In this document: piece after piece, positions 1 through 12,500 of the stretch | Layout: each line of letters starts with the position of its first letter | Position numbering within the stretch: the first letter of the stretch is position 1 | Source: Blumeriella jaapii | Taxonomy: Eukaryota > Ascomycota > Leotiomycetes > Helotiales > Drepanopezizaceae | Assembly: GCA_009599575.1 (NCBI GenBank) | Contig: VWND01000022.1 | Location: 453,001 to 517,000 of the forward strand | DNA length: 64,000 bases | Reading direction: 5' to 3' | Translations under genes and position numbers: made by a program | The notes under the pieces: model-generated | The model's input: only the letters and a program-made list of their open reading frames with translations | Database searches by the model: none | What the model was told of the DNA's origin: nothing

Positions 1-533
1 CTGCGGTTCCATATCGCCACGGCGCAGAGGGGAACCTCGTTTCGGTGTAGCGTGGCTTCGGCCGTTACGTTGGGAGGCCTGGGTACCGGGGAGGGAGGGG
101 TGGTCACGGAGGGAGAATTATGGAGAGGTGGGTTGTTTTTGTTTTTGTTGTTGTTGTTGTTGTTGTGTAGGTGAATGTGTATGTGTATGTGTGAAGTGTT
201 GTTGATGTATGGATGGATGGATAGAGGGAGTCGCTAATCCTCTTTTAGCGTCTCGCTTACTGTAGATGGTGTAAACAGGCAGTCCATGAGGAGGGGAAGC
301 GAGACTTGGGATAGTGTGACGGGTGTCATTTGATATCGGGTTTCGTGTGCTGGGAAGGTTAAATGCTGATAAGAGAGAGAAGGGGGAGGTTGGAGGGAGA
401 GAGTACGACTGCGTCTTCTCTGTCTCTTTTCGATTGCACCTCTTCGAACCTCACTCCTGCGAGAACGGGACGCGGAGAAGCTACTACTATTTTCACGAAG
501 TACGCAACACGTCCACGATCATGAGCTGCTGCG
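1..533. other. gene-free low-complexity stretch
   Basis: No coding region can be supported here. The stretch contains a (GTT)n tract around 145-167, GT-rich and GGAT-like short repeats up to about 230, and a G/A-rich segment near 360-400. It would be the upstream region of the F-box-like frame that starts at 534. Confidence 0.5.
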
Positions 534-1103
534 ATGATGAAACGCGCCGCAGGACGCACCAGAGAAACAACAGCAACAACAGCAACAGCAACAGCAGACA
601 TCGAGGAACCCACCTATCCCCCCCCAGTCCCAGTCCCAGTCCCCATTCCCTACCTATCCAGCCTCCCCCAAGCCCCCAAACCACCAACTAACACATCCGA
701 AAGAGCGACCCTTCCCCGGCCCCCAGAACAAACATCACGACCCTCCCCCCCTCCCCCTCCCCTCGACCTCCAGCTCTCCATCCTCGAGCGCCTCTCTCCG
801 GCGGACTCGGCCTGTGCCGGCCTCTCCAGCCGGCTTCTGTACCCCTCGCACCGGCGCCTGCACGCGCGCACCAGCCTGTTCGCGCCGCTCGCGTTCTGGC
901 TGAGGGAGTGGGCGCCGTGGGACTTGGGGCGCGATCCGGGGAGCGGGAGGTTCGTCGGCCGGGCGAGTGGGGGGGGAGGGGGAGGGGGATTCCTGGGAGG
1001 GGAGGCTGAGGCGGGTGGGGAAGAGGGCGGATTTGAGGAGGAGGGGGGAGGAGAGGTTGAGGAGGGTGGGAGGTGTGCCGGATTTGAGGGGCGTGTATTA
1101 TAA
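534..1103 (+). CDS. F-box-like protein, small, hypothetical
   Basis: An uninterrupted frame of 189 codons. Residues 77-113 or so resemble an F-box helix region: a Leu-rich start (LDLQLSILERLSPADSACAG) followed by LSSRLLYPSHRRLH. This is the pattern of short fungal F-box proteins that may act as SCF ubiquitin-ligase adaptors. The N-terminal 75 residues are Pro/Thr-rich and the C-terminal 45 are Gly/Glu-rich low complexity, so the ends of the model are weak. Two ATGs sit in tandem at 534 and 537; the true start could lie elsewhere. An antisense proline-rich frame covers the same stretch, but only the plus frame contains a recognisable domain. Function is inferred from the domain alone. Confidence 0.45.
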   Translation: MMKRAAGRTRETTATTATATADIEEPTYPPPVPVPVPIPYLSSLPQAPKPPTNTSERATLPRPPEQTSRPSPPPPPLDLQLSILERLSPADSACAGLSSRLLYPSHRRLHARTSLFAPLAFWLREWAPWDLGRDPGSGRFVGRASGGGGGGGFLGGEAEAGGEEGGFEEEGGGEVEEGGRCAGFEGRVL

Positions 1104-3052
1104 GCGTGGTGGTGGATCTCGTGGGGGGTGTACGTGAGGTCGTTGGGGGCGGGTGGGATGGGAGAGGGCGTGGTGGTTTTTGGGGTTTGAGGTTCGGGTT
1201 GGTGTTGGTGTTGGATGCTTTTCCTTGTTTGCGTTGGGTTCTGGGCAAGGGGATGTTGGCTTATATCTGTTTGTTACTTTTCGCACTTGAGGCATTTGGT
1301 GTTTCGGTATGTGTTTTTTTATGCCAATTCCTATTTCGTTTCGTTCCATTGGTGTGCTAGCGCAATATGATCTTCTGCAGTGAGTTTCTCGAGTCAACGA
1401 ACACCGGCTGTTCTCCATGTTGAAAACACCGGTTGTTCTTAATTGGTATGGCATTTGTAGACCTCTGCAAAGCGGAAGCTGGCAAGCTAGCTCCGGTGTT
1501 GTTTATAACAAACTTAAAGCTCCAGAGGTAGAAAGTAGCAAAAGTATAGATCGACGTCTAGCAGAACGTGACAAACATCACAGTCTTAGAATGTTTTAAC
1601 AGGTACGAAAAAGTTCTGGATAAAAGATTCATATATCAAGTTCATAAGCACTGTGAAAGTGAAACTCACTTTTGTGAAAGTGAAAAGCACATTTGTGATG
1701 AAGGCTTTTTTGATATTCCGGGTTTTGAATATCTGTTACATACTTAATTACGGGTATGCATAAAGCATCCTTAGATATACAGGAATAACTATGATGACGA
1801 CACGACCACGAGTCATTAACGTCATCATCCATAATCAGAAGGCTCGCACCTTCCATAGCATTAGAACAACCATACTACATAAACAGCCCTCAAGGCACAA
1901 AAATTGAAGCGTCTTTGACTTCTGCTCTTTTCTGTTACAATATCTCAGTAACGCAGCTTTTTTCCATGCTTTCAACATACAATTAGTAACGAGCCAAACT
2001 GTAAACTTTTCGCATTTATTTGATATGCCCCTATGCGCCTTTATCTGCTGTCGTTTACACAATTGATATTAAAAAAGTTTCTGGTCGTTTTGTTATTTAA
2101 ATTAAGCGAATCATTCCATCAGTGACTACCTACTGCGCAGTGTTTTTTTCAGCAGCGCTGTGTTATTGTTTTAATTTTTCAAGCTATGGCACGTTTTTAA
2201 TTTATCAAGCTACGGTACGCGTTCATCTATTCTTTTCCTTTTATTTCTTTAGGCTTTTGAATATTCTCGTCGTTTAGACAAGTCGCAATAACTTAAGCCA
2301 TTAAAGGCCATTGTGGGAACACCACGGAGAACCATCCCGCGAAATCGTCGTCGCCGACGATCTCTCACCTGGGGGCAGCCAGGCACCAGAAGTGTCTGTT
2401 CTGCAGAATATCTGGCAGCAAAACATAACTAATCGTATCGTAGGTAAGTAAAGCTTTGATTTTGCGATCTGTGGCTGATATAAATCTGGCTGTTCATTAA
2501 ATAAGCTAATAAGCTTAAGTCGATACACAAATCCACTAGGTTCATGCCTACAGTTCAAGACAACCGGGGTTGAAGAGAAAAGAAGAAAAGGCCATCACGA
2601 CACGAGGAAGCTCCATGCAGACTCAGCACAGACCTAGTTAACAAATAATCATATCGTGAGTCCTAGTCTTGTCTTACAGTCTCAGCGTTTCCACAGGTCT
2701 CTGCACGAGTAGTATCCACCTTTATGTTTCGGACGAAATCTTTTCACTTCTCTGTTCCTCTCCAGCTCTCCTTTTTCTCCTTCCTCGTCCAATTCCTCTG
2801 GGATGGGGACCAAGATCTCTGGCATTGGATTTAATGCCTCCAAGAACAAGATCCGATTCCACTTGAGTCGGATTCGAATATCCTAGAGAGGAAACCAGTG
2901 CCTTTGGAATAATATTCTCAGGCATAGAAGGGCCCTTTTCAGGATAGACCCAACCAAGACCTTAACAATCATATCATTCGCAGAAGAGTAGCCGAAAAAC
3001 GCCCTCTTGTTGGCCAGAGGATGCATAACCGTCAACTAGCACGTTATGAATT
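1104..3052. other. AT-rich gene-free stretch
   Basis: From about 1390 the sequence becomes AT-rich with frequent stops in all frames. Nothing in it resembles a known protein or RNA to me. Short open frames, for example near 2301-2558 and 2722-2925 on the minus strand, show no recognisable motif. The base composition contrasts with the GC-rich coding blocks and resembles mutated repeat DNA, although I cannot identify an element. Confidence 0.5.
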
Positions 3053-3535
3053 TTAGCGCTCAGCTACCGCGTCCCGAAATTCTTTCATTTCATTCTGGAT
3101 ATTCTGAAACAAGAAAGGTGAAGAACAGGCAAGCAAAGATAAGACTTACCATGGCAAGCCTCTGGCTTTTATCCCAGACCCAGGAAACCGTGAATACAGG
3201 ATACTGTGTACCAATCATCGCCGTCAGCGTGCTTGATTTCTCATTTGAAAAGGAGAAACTAAGGATGGAAGGGGAAGATATACCTCCTTACATTTCTTGT
3301 TTTGCCAAGACTGGGACCAGATATTTTCGTTCTCCTCAACTTGACTAGTAATAGAACACGGGTATTTCCTCCCAAAAGCATTGATAACGAAATAAAAAAC
3401 CACCTCTCTTTCATCCAGACTTTTGCAATAGCGGGAAAAGTTGGTGATAGACCATGGCTTGTTGATGTTGGCGGTGTCTGCGGAGGTGATGCCGGCTGTG
3501 AGTACGAGGGTGGGGAGGAGGTATGAGAGTTTCAT
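3053..3535 (-). CDS. small secreted protein, three exons
   Basis: My gene model is exon 1 3535-3284, exon 2 3203-3150, exon 3 3103-3053, giving 118 residues. Introns of 80 and 46 bases begin GTATAT and GTAAGT and end CACAG and TTCAG; the first has a CTGAC branch site. Residues 1-19 are a clear signal peptide (MKLSYLLPTLVLTAGITSA). The mature part has Trp and Cys landmarks (WSITNF, Cys37, YPC at 58-60, Cys82, FTVSWVWD) like small secreted proteins of plant-associated and other ascomycetes. Only three cysteines are present. The short last exon ends in a charged helix-like tail. A TATATAAA box lies about 60 bases upstream on the minus strand. I do not recognise a named family. An extracellular role is inferred from the signal peptide. 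The gene sits alone in AT-rich DNA. Confidence 0.65.
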
Positions 3536-3593
3536 CTTGGTAGCTGCGGGTGGCGGTGATATGGATCAAGGGAAGAGAGAGAGAGAGGAGGGG

Positions 3594-3601
3594 TTTATAT
3601 A
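3594..3601 (-). promoter_or_regulatory. TATA box of the secreted protein gene
   Basis: On the minus strand this reads TATATAAA, about 60 bases before the ATG at 3535. A purine-rich tract lies between the box and the start codon on the plus strand (pyrimidine-rich on the sense strand), as is common in fungal promoters. Confidence 0.5.
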
Positions 3602-3602
3602 C

Positions 3603-6358
3603 GGCTGGAAGGATAAGGATGTACGTGAGGCCACATATTCGAAATTTAGAAACTTGACTTGCCGCGACAGCTAGGAGATGGACATCCCTATATAGAAAAG
3701 ATGTGAATGCGAGATGCAATCTTACTACCTAGTCTTTGGGTCAGCTGTGCTGTCGAAAGTAAGGGTCTGGTGAAAGGAGCATTCCTACAGAAACTTTGTC
3801 CAATTGATCTATTTTCAAATAAATTACAGCACCATCCTTTTCAGCAGAAGTTGGGATTCAACACAGATAATCCTGAAAGGAACCGCTTTAAGCCGTCAGA
3901 ACTTTTGTTGATCCCCTCCAGCCCTTGAAGCAGGCGCCAAAGATCTAACACAGTTACGTTTAGGAAGTAAGTCTTTGGGTATGATCGGATTTCTCGCTAC
4001 CACAAACACCCAACCTTCTCGATCAATTCCAACCCTTTGGGCAGGAGGCATAATGGAATGGTCCCAGCGACTCACGATCGAAGATGTCCAGTCATGAAAT
4101 TGGAAGTTGCAATTCACGCGACGATAGAACTTGCCTATTTTTGCTTACCCGGCTGCCTTTTCTTGCGTGCTAAGCTTCTGACAAGATCAAATGATGCGGC
4201 ATAGCACTCGAAGAAGCTTTTTGCCTTGCGCCATCAAATCAACTATTTGTAGACGCATGATTTTTCGGACCACGCTCCTACCGCCCTTTTCCCGCTCATT
4301 GCTGTCTCCCGCTTTTCCGGCAATTGAGATTCGCCTGCATGCTTAAACATCCAAATCCTCGAGAGGGACGCGTGGACCCGAATCGTGGACCGGGGTTGTA
4401 AGCAAGGAGCGCGAAGGAAAATGTGAAGAGGATACCAGGCGACGGTACATTGGAATGATGATTGCCATATGCTTAATCTGACCGCGAAACACAAGTTTCA
4501 AAGCACTGATGATGGATGCACTTTGTAAAATCTACATCGCTGTTCAAGGCCGTGTGAAACTTTTATTGTCTGGACCTCGCCAATGATGATCACCTGACCT
4601 CGCTTAGGCACTCAGTCTTCGGGCATCCCGTACTTACAGCATCACGGTGCAATCTAACTATATTTGACCATTTGGTTTAACCGGTGGTGTGGAAGGTACT
4701 CATAGCACCTGCAGCACTCGAGAATTACATGAATTGAGGATTTTTAGGACGAACGGCAATGTTGAGTTGCTACTCGCCCAAGTGCTTTGTTGTACATACG
4801 TCCGCGTTGGTGCACAGACGCCAACACCCCACCCAGTACAGCACAACAACCAACAGTGATTCCAGCTTTCGTAGCCATCGATAATCCATCGATACAGCCA
4901 AGCGTAGCTCTTGAAAGATCTTCCTGTTCAATTACGAAAGTCGATTACCGCCCTCGGCTTCAGAAATGCTTCCTGGCAGAATAGCCGCAGCCCCTCGCAA
5001 AACCAGTCTAGTTCCAGTGCTCGAAAACTCAAGACAATGCTGAGTAGGTATCTAGCGACATTATATCCCATCACAACATCAGATGTCGACAAAAACCAAT
5101 CATGCAGAAGCAAGTTATAAACTTGCCTTTCATTCCATTTCTACTAACGCCCACAAGTTGACTTGACAAGATCCGCATCTTTCGCACAACGTGCTTCATC
5201 GGAAGCTTTTCCAAGTGGCACAAGACCTTTTCCAAACGCACGGAAAGGTCACTCTCACTGATCACCGATCAGCGATCACAAGGGCTCATTGCTAATCCAT
5301 CCATCCGGGCCTCAAAAAGCGACCTTCGAACTTCTCGCTTTCTGCCTCTGACGAATCGACTTGTCCCGTCGACTGAGCTCGGCCCGTTGCGCTTAGTGCG
5401 TGTTCTCTTGAGCTGTGCTATCTACTCCTACTGTAGGAGATGACACTATCGGCGGCACCGGCTACGCAACACCCAGCTCCAACAGCTGTCACTCACACGA
5501 TCGAGGGCCACCTCTCTCACCCCCCCGGAGAACCATCCTCCCGCAGGGAAAGGGCGCAGATAGCAGACACTCGTCACACACATCTTTCCCGTAACTGCTT
5601 TCCCGAGCGAGGGTCTCACGTAAGTCAAAGCTTTGGATCCGGAGAGCACAACCGCTGTGCGGCGCGGGTGCAAGCGGGGCAACAGTGACTGGCACAGTAC
5701 AGTAGAGTAGAGGACTTGCTGCGGAGATGCCTCCTCGTCTTGGGAGACGCGGGCTCGTTTCGCGACCGTCTTCACCGCACGGCGGTGGTGCGGGCGGGGC
5801 CGATACGGTTCGAGGACCGGGTCCCGCGGGTCGTAACGTCTGCAAGGCGCGGAGGGAAGCTGGGTGTTCTGGCAGCGTCGCATGCGCAGGTTAGATATCA
5901 TGGGAGTGAGCATCTCGCATCACGTGTCGTGCGTATGCCATGTCAGGTGCTGTACAGTACATACTGCTGTACTGTACATAGGTAGGTAGGTAGGTAGGGT
6001 GCCTTGCTCCAACACAGGGTTTCCCGGTTTGGGTTACGGGTAATTACTTTCTGACATAGAATAGAAACTATGAAACCATAGATGTGAAGCTGATTTCTCT
6101 GAGCAAATGTGGGTTTCCGTGATACTGTATCAACTCACGACTGTCCATGGAGACCGACCGAGTCACGTGACCAAATGTACCCCGCGGTTTCCTACTCTAG
6201 CCCCAGCTCGCCAGCACTGGCCTCGGCCGTCGACGAGACTCATGACAAGCTTCAACAACGATCAACGGCCATCCTCGAAGCTCACCACACCTCAGCTTCA
6301 CGCCAGCTCCCCAAAGCAAGACCGGGCTCACGTCCGCATCTCCCTCTCCGGCCTCGCC
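3603..6358. other. gene-free intergenic stretch
   Basis: AT-rich to about 5300, then GC-richer. A minus frame at 3896-4117 encodes a coherent-looking peptide but I recognise no family. Near 5944-5975 lie repeated GTACTGTAC/GTACAGTAC words, followed by a short (TAGG)n tract at about 5980-5998. The last few hundred bases are the presumed promoter of the DUF4202 gene. Confidence 0.4.
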
Positions 6359-6945
6359 ATGGCAGCCAGCAACTACGAAGCGGCAATCGCGCTCATCGAC
6401 GAAGCGCACGCCCAAGACCCCAACACCAGCGTCCAGGACGGGCGCGAGACGCCGTACGAGCTCCACTACGCGCAGAAGATGTCGCACTACCTCGCGCTGC
6501 GCGCGCCCTCCGCCTCCCCGATCCTCCAGGTGGCCATCCGGGCGCAGCACCTCCGCCGGTGGGAGGTGCCGCGCAGCTCGTACCCCATGACGAAGGCCGG
6601 CTACCTGAGCTGGCGGGCCTTCCTGCAGACGCGGCAGGCGGACCTCGCGGCGGCGGTGTGCGTCGGCTGCGGCTTCAGCGCGGCCGAGGCGGCGGCGGTG
6701 GCGCGGCTGATCCGCAAGGAGGACCGGCGCCGCAACGAGGAGACGCAGGTGCTGGAGGACGTGGCCTGCCTCGTCTTTCTCGACGACCAGCTCGAGGCCT
6801 TCGAGCTGGGCCACGAGCAGGCGAAGATGCTGCACATCCTCCGCAAGACGTGGGGGAAGATGAGCGCCCGCGGGCATGAGTTGCGCTGCAGATTCCCATG
6901 TCGGAGTCGAGTCGGGCCTTGCTCGGTGCGGCCCTCGCAGGCTGA
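6359..6945 (+). CDS. DUF4202 family protein, frameshifted near its end
   Basis: The frame from ATG 6359 (good context, GCCATGG) matches the DUF4202 family almost end to end. Visible landmarks are HYAQKMSHYL, AIRAQHLRRWEVPRSSYPM, GYLSWR, LEDVACLVFLDDQ and a terminal ILRKTWGKMS. The biochemical function of this family is not established; the His/Asp pattern recalls HD-type proteins, but that is only a resemblance. After the codons for ARGHEL the frame shifts by one base at about 6883. The expected ending ALQIPMSESSRALL continues in the next frame and stops at 6943-6945. One missing G restores a 195-residue protein of normal family length. No intron can explain it. An in-frame ATG at 6242 is possible, but homologous proteins begin near 6359. 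Confidence 0.8.
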
Positions 6946-9500
6946 GAGAGGGCCGCCGTCCTGCGCGGCTTGGGGGAGGGGGGAGAGGTTGAGGTGGAGG
7001 GGGAGGGGACAGGGTCCGCAGGGGCGAAAGCAGAGCTCGATACGCCCGCCGTTACGAGATACACACCCCACGGGATACACACCGCACGCGATGTTCGAAC
7101 CTGCGAATCGAAGCTGGGCTCGGTGTGATAGCCGCGTGCGAAGCAGCTGGAGCACGTACAGTACTCCGCTGCTTCGCTCAGCCGTGGACGAGGCTCGTGG
7201 AAGAAGAAGTCACGCTGCTTCCAGTTTGACCTCGATCGCACGCTGGAGGCTAGAGGAGCCAGGCTTTGGCTTCCTCGTGACTCTGGTGGGCTGCGTCGGA
7301 GGGTCTCGGTGAAGGAGACTTTTCTTTCGTTTCTTCTCTTTTTTTTTTTTTCTTCTTCTCGGTTTTGGTTTTCCGTGGTGGAGATTCTTTTGCTGCTTTC
7401 GTTCATCCCAACGCACCACGTTTTCCTCTTGTGTCTGCTGCGTCTGTGTGGGCAACTGTTATGTGTTTGCATCTCGGTCGTGGGGGGACGCGCCCTTCGC
7501 TCGAGGAAGCGATCGAGGCAGGGACAGCAGACAGACACCGATGGGGGGTCAGAGCACCCGATCACGCAGGACTTGACGTCGGCGTGAGGATCTCTCTCGC
7601 ATCGGCATCTGTCATATACGGTCCTGTCGCTCGGTACGAAACGCAAGATCCTCACCACCGCAATGGACACGAGCTCGGTGGATGTGTACGTGACAGTGTG
7701 GAGTGCAACGATAACGTTATGCATCAAAACAGGATCGATGGAATCCTGTCAAGATATTGACGATGATCCATGTTCTTATTCACGCTTCTGGAAATAGCCT
7801 GCGTGGTGGGAACTCTCTTTTGAGTTACGGTAATAAAGACTTACTGATATGGTTATGGAGACGCAGTCACAGACCGCACCGTAGGTAGGTTCAGAAGTGA
7901 TCTATGCTGTACTGTACCTTTCGATCCAAGGCATCGTCAATCAATCGATCTTACACGTCCCAAGACACACGAACACACACCACAAACCATGTCCACGCCA
8001 GACTGGGTTGGAAAGATATCGTTGTCACCGTACCGTCCGTACGTTCACGGCTGAGACCATACAGTCCCTGTGCCCGAGTATCTCGCGTATGTAGATGGAC
8101 GATGTTCTTGCCAGACTGCACGCACTCTATGTACCGTAGAACCCGGTTACATCCTACAGTACAGTGCAGTACCGTCGGATCTGTCGTATGTATGTACAGC
8201 AGCCAGTGTTCAAAGTCTTCAACATCAGAGTGCGGAGCTGAGCTGAGCAGGTCAAGGCGTGGGTGTGATTTGTGAGAGCAGATGTGAAGAAAACAACCCC
8301 AAAAGAAGAAGAAAAAAAAGAGAAAGATGGACGGATGGGTGTGGAGGTGAGGATCCATCTCGTATCGGCGTTTGTCGTCGGGCTAGGCATGTACTGTACT
8401 ATATATACTGTGTACTGTATGTACAGTCTTCTGTTGCACCGTCTTCTGTACTGTGCAGACGTACTTCCACGACAGCAAGATGACGCTGCCAATGGGCGGT
8501 GCGGGCCGTGCGGAGACCCGGCCTTTCTGCTCCGGCCCGCACCGGCTCCGGCCCCTGGCGGGATTGGCATTGGGGCGTTGGCCTTGGGGCGGGCATGGGA
8601 CGGAGGGGCATGGGCATGGGGTGGGCATGGGGCCAAGGGCACATTTGCCTTCGGCCCCGCGGAGCAAATCGTCGACTGGAGGTGCCCGGCCTGGTGCCTG
8701 GTCTGCTATCCCCGAGCCCGAAAAGGCCGAGTCCGTCCTTCTTCATCGATCGATCCACCCCCCCCTCCCTCCGCTCCGCTCCACTTCTCCCCTCCTCTTC
8801 CTTCTACACTACACGACTTCCCGACTTCCCGACTTCCCATCTTCTTCTCGACCTCCCAACCTCCCAACCTCCCAACCTCCCGACTTCACCCCTCCCCGCC
8901 GTCGACCTTCCTGCGGCTTCCATCCTCCCACCTCCACCACCGACGTCTGCGTCAGCAGCGTCGACCGCGACGAGAGCGACAGTGCGGAAGAGCAAGAGCG
9001 CGAACGAGCGAAAAAGCGAAGAAAAAAACACGAAAAAAGGGTAAAGGAAAATAGGAAAAAAAAAAAAAAAAAGGAAAAAGGAAAAAGGCAAAAGGCAAAA
9101 GAAAAAGGAAAAAGGGAAAGGAAAAAGGAAAAAGGGAAAAAGAAAAAAAAGACAATCACAACAAATCAAAAAAACCCTCCCTCGGCCGCCCCCAACATGA
9201 CCCCAACACCAGCGCGACCCCAAGTCAGACTCGCAGTTCCTCTCTCCCTCTCAATTGGACGGCGATAGACCCGGACCATCGATCGGCCCCTCGACACGGC
9301 CGTCAGCGCACACCTCGCACTCTCCTTCCGCGCGCCCTCAGGAGCCGGCGGCGACGGCGACGGCGACGCATGAGACACGGCCTTCGCGGGCGCGGTACTG
9401 AGCCTTGCAAGCTCGCGGCCTAGGAAAGGTCGGCGGCGTCTGGCTGGCTGCTGGCTGCTGGCTGGCCTCGAGCAGAGTGGCTGCTGCCCATCCCGCCTCA
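6946..9500. repeat. low-complexity intergenic stretch
   Basis: No gene supported. It contains several GTACTGTAC-type words (about 7905-7917, 8150-8165, 8389-8460), a tandem ACTTCCCG/ACCTCCCA minisatellite at about 8812-8887, a long A-rich polypurine tract (AAAAAGG units) at about 9030-9160, and C/T-rich DNA typical of a fungal 5' leader before the SCAP start at 9501. Long open frames here are products of the biased composition. Confidence 0.5.
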
Positions 9501-12500
9501 ATGATTTGGTATTTGCTCTACCCGTTTCGAGGGTACGTACCTATGTTCCTATGTTCCTACTTTCCTATGTTCCTACTTTCCTACGTACCTGCTTTCCTAT
9601 CTATCCTACCTGCTACCTCTTACCTCCCCCTCCTCCCCTCCTCCCCCCTCCCCCTCCTCCCCCACCCCATCCCCCCTCCCTGTACAGACAGACAGCAGAA
9701 CGCGTCTACCAAAAATGCCACCTCCCCAATCCTCCTCGACATGCGATCACTAACCACGCGGAGACAGATCCACCGACCCGCCCAAGCTCGAAACCAAACA
9801 CCCCCTCCGCGCCACGTTCACGCGCTATGGCACCTACGCCGCGCGCCATCCCGTCATCACGCTCTTGATCTCCGTGGCCGCCGCGGCCATCCTCATCATC
9901 CCCTTCCCCTTCCTCTACACCAACAACTTTGTCAACGGGGCCTCGACCCTGCCGCACCATGTGTGGACGTCGGCCCAGCCATTCGTCGGCAGCCCGACCA
10001 CGCGCCCGGATGTGGTGATGCGGTCGATCTGGGTACACGGCAGCTACATGAAGGCGCTAGAACCACACGTCCTCATGCGCGCCTTGGAGATTCAGGATGC
10101 CGTGCTGGGCCCGACGCTCAACTTCAACCCGCGGAGAGCCCGGGTCGAGCTGGGCGCCATCGCGCCAGAGGGGCCCTGGACGCCGGATCTGCGGGACTCC
10201 TTCCATGCCGCCAACGGCCTGAGCAATTCCTCCTGGTTCTTCCACTCCCCGCTGCTGTACTGGTCCTGCGATGGCCAGAAGATCATGGCCGACCACGACA
10301 TCCTCCGCACCGTCAACGAACACGCGCGCCAGTCGACGTCGGTCAACGTCACGCTGCGACACTCGATCGTCTTCAGCGGGAAGCGGTTCGAGGATCATCG
10401 CCTGGTCGCCGCCGATGCGCTGGTCATCACGCTCGTGCACATGCTCGATTCGCCCGTGGGCCGGCAGTGGGAGCGCAACGCGGAGAACCTGGCGCGGCAG
10501 TCGGGCGGGAAGTGGCGTCTGTATCCCGAGGATGGCCGTTCCTGGACCAACACCTTGTACGAGTTTCGATTCCAGCCGCTCTCGAGCCGCGACGATTTTC
10601 TCTTTGCCTTCAACTACACCCTCATCACCATCTACTTCGTCTGGCGTATCTCGAACCTCCGCGCCTTGAAGTCTCGCCTGGGCTTGACCTTGGCCGTCAT
10701 CTCCCAGATCGGCGTCTCGGTCATGTCGAGCTTCACCGTGTGCGCCATCCTGAAGATTGACCTCTCCAAGGTTCCACGGCAGTGGTACCCTCTGGTGATC
10801 CTCATGATCGGCTTGGAGAACATCTTCCGGCTCATCAACGCCGTCATCGTCACGCCCTCGTCCAGCGCGACGTCCTTTCGGATCGGGGAGGCGCTGGGCA
10901 AGACCGGTCACGTGGCCATCGCGGGCGTCACGCAGAATCTCTGCATCCTGTGGGCCCTCCACAAGTTGGTCTCGCCTCACATCAAAGCCTGCTGTACCTT
11001 CGCGGCCATCGCGCTCTGGTTCGACTTCTTCTACCTGCTCACCTTCTTCACGAGCGTCCTGAGCATCGATGTGCGAAGGACCGAGCTCGGCGACTCGCTC
11101 ATCGACTCGGCGATGCTCAGCCGGCCGCCGTCGCCGCAGCATCCGCCGAAGCAGGGCTGGATGTGGAGCCTCTTGAAAGGGGATTCGACCTTCTCGACAC
11201 GGATCGCGGGAACCGTCGTCATGATCGGCTCCATCCTCATTGCGCAGTGGCACTTCTTCGACAACGAGAGCTTCTTCCAGACGGCCCTGCGCATCGTCCA
11301 CCTGGCCAAGTCGCAGCCCCAACCGCCCCGCCCACCGCAAGCCTCGCTGCTCTCGGTGGACATCCACCAGGCCCGCACACCCACCGCGTGGCTGCGCATG
11401 CAAGATCACGAAACGGCGCACGAGGTGATTCAGGTGGTGAAGCCCCAGGCGAACAGTTACATTGCGAGGGTCTACGATCCTCTCATCTTCGTGCTCGATG
11501 GGTCGGATCGGACACCGAACCAATACGGCGTCCGCCCATTGCTGCCGGCTGCCTACGACTTTGCTCGAAATCGGCTCGGCGTCTTTGTCATTACGGTCGT
11601 GGTCCTGCTCGCGGCCATCTCGATCCTCATGAACTACCTCTTGTGGGACGAGTCGTCGGAGGCCGAGGTCGACGATCGACCCGAGGACGAGCCGCTTCTC
11701 AACGTGAAAACCTTCAACTACGGTCACAGTTTGGATGTCATGCTCCTGACCGCGTCGCGGGGGCGGGATTCTGGCGTCCGTTGGCCTGGATCGGCTGGTT
11801 CGGGTCTGGGATGTTCGCAACGGTGTCATGAGCCATGTCGTGGCCCAGGACTGTGAATCCGCGGTCGACCCGTTTCCCGTGATCGCCATCGCCATCGATC
11901 GTGACTCGAACTGGCTCGCGCTGCTCTCCGGTCGCGATCGAGTGTATACGTGGAACATTCCCGAGAGACGATGGGGGCCATCCATGCAGGCGGTCGTCCG
12001 GGGCCGAAAGCCGGCCAAATTTTGCTTTGGTCGCGACGAGACCGAGTTCATCGATCCCATCTTGATCGTTCGACACAACGGGACCATGACGGAGCTTCGC
12101 GTGGAGAGCGACGAGACGACCGACGTCCGCATCTGCCACAGCCCGCTCGTCAGCGTCGGGCCACATTTCGGGAAGCCAACCGCATCATCGCCCAGCCCGC
12201 CGGCGCGAATCGTCACCTCGTCCAAGAACGGCTGCGTACACATCGCGTCGCTCCTTGAGGCGGGCTGGGTGTCCGAAGGCCTCGACATTCAATGTCCCCC
12301 AGATGATCCGGCGATCACGTGGGTCGTTCCTCTGCCAGTATTGAGCTCCTTCCTCGCCGTGCGCAACACGTCGGTAGACCTCGTTGACATGGTCACCCAA
12401 AACATCACCCACATCTTTGCCACGCAACCCATGAAGCACGGCAGCCTGCGATGCTTCCAATCCACGCGCCGCAGACCGCAGTGTGGATTTGTGGGACTGG

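Noticed and set aside
688..1248. Proline/threonine-rich minus-strand frame
   Set aside because: Low-complexity product of G-rich DNA, antisense to the F-box-like frame.
8272..9268. Overlapping long frames rich in Pro, Ser and Lys
   Set aside because: Caused by C/T-rich minisatellite and A-rich polypurine DNA.
11740..11860. An intron to explain the SCAP frame change
   Set aside because: Both frames join without any missing or extra residues; no GT..AG pair fits.
10057..12288. Long minus-strand open frame (743 codons) across SCAP
   Set aside because: It lies opposite the GC-rich SCAP exon and has no domain; the plus frames match SCAP throughout.
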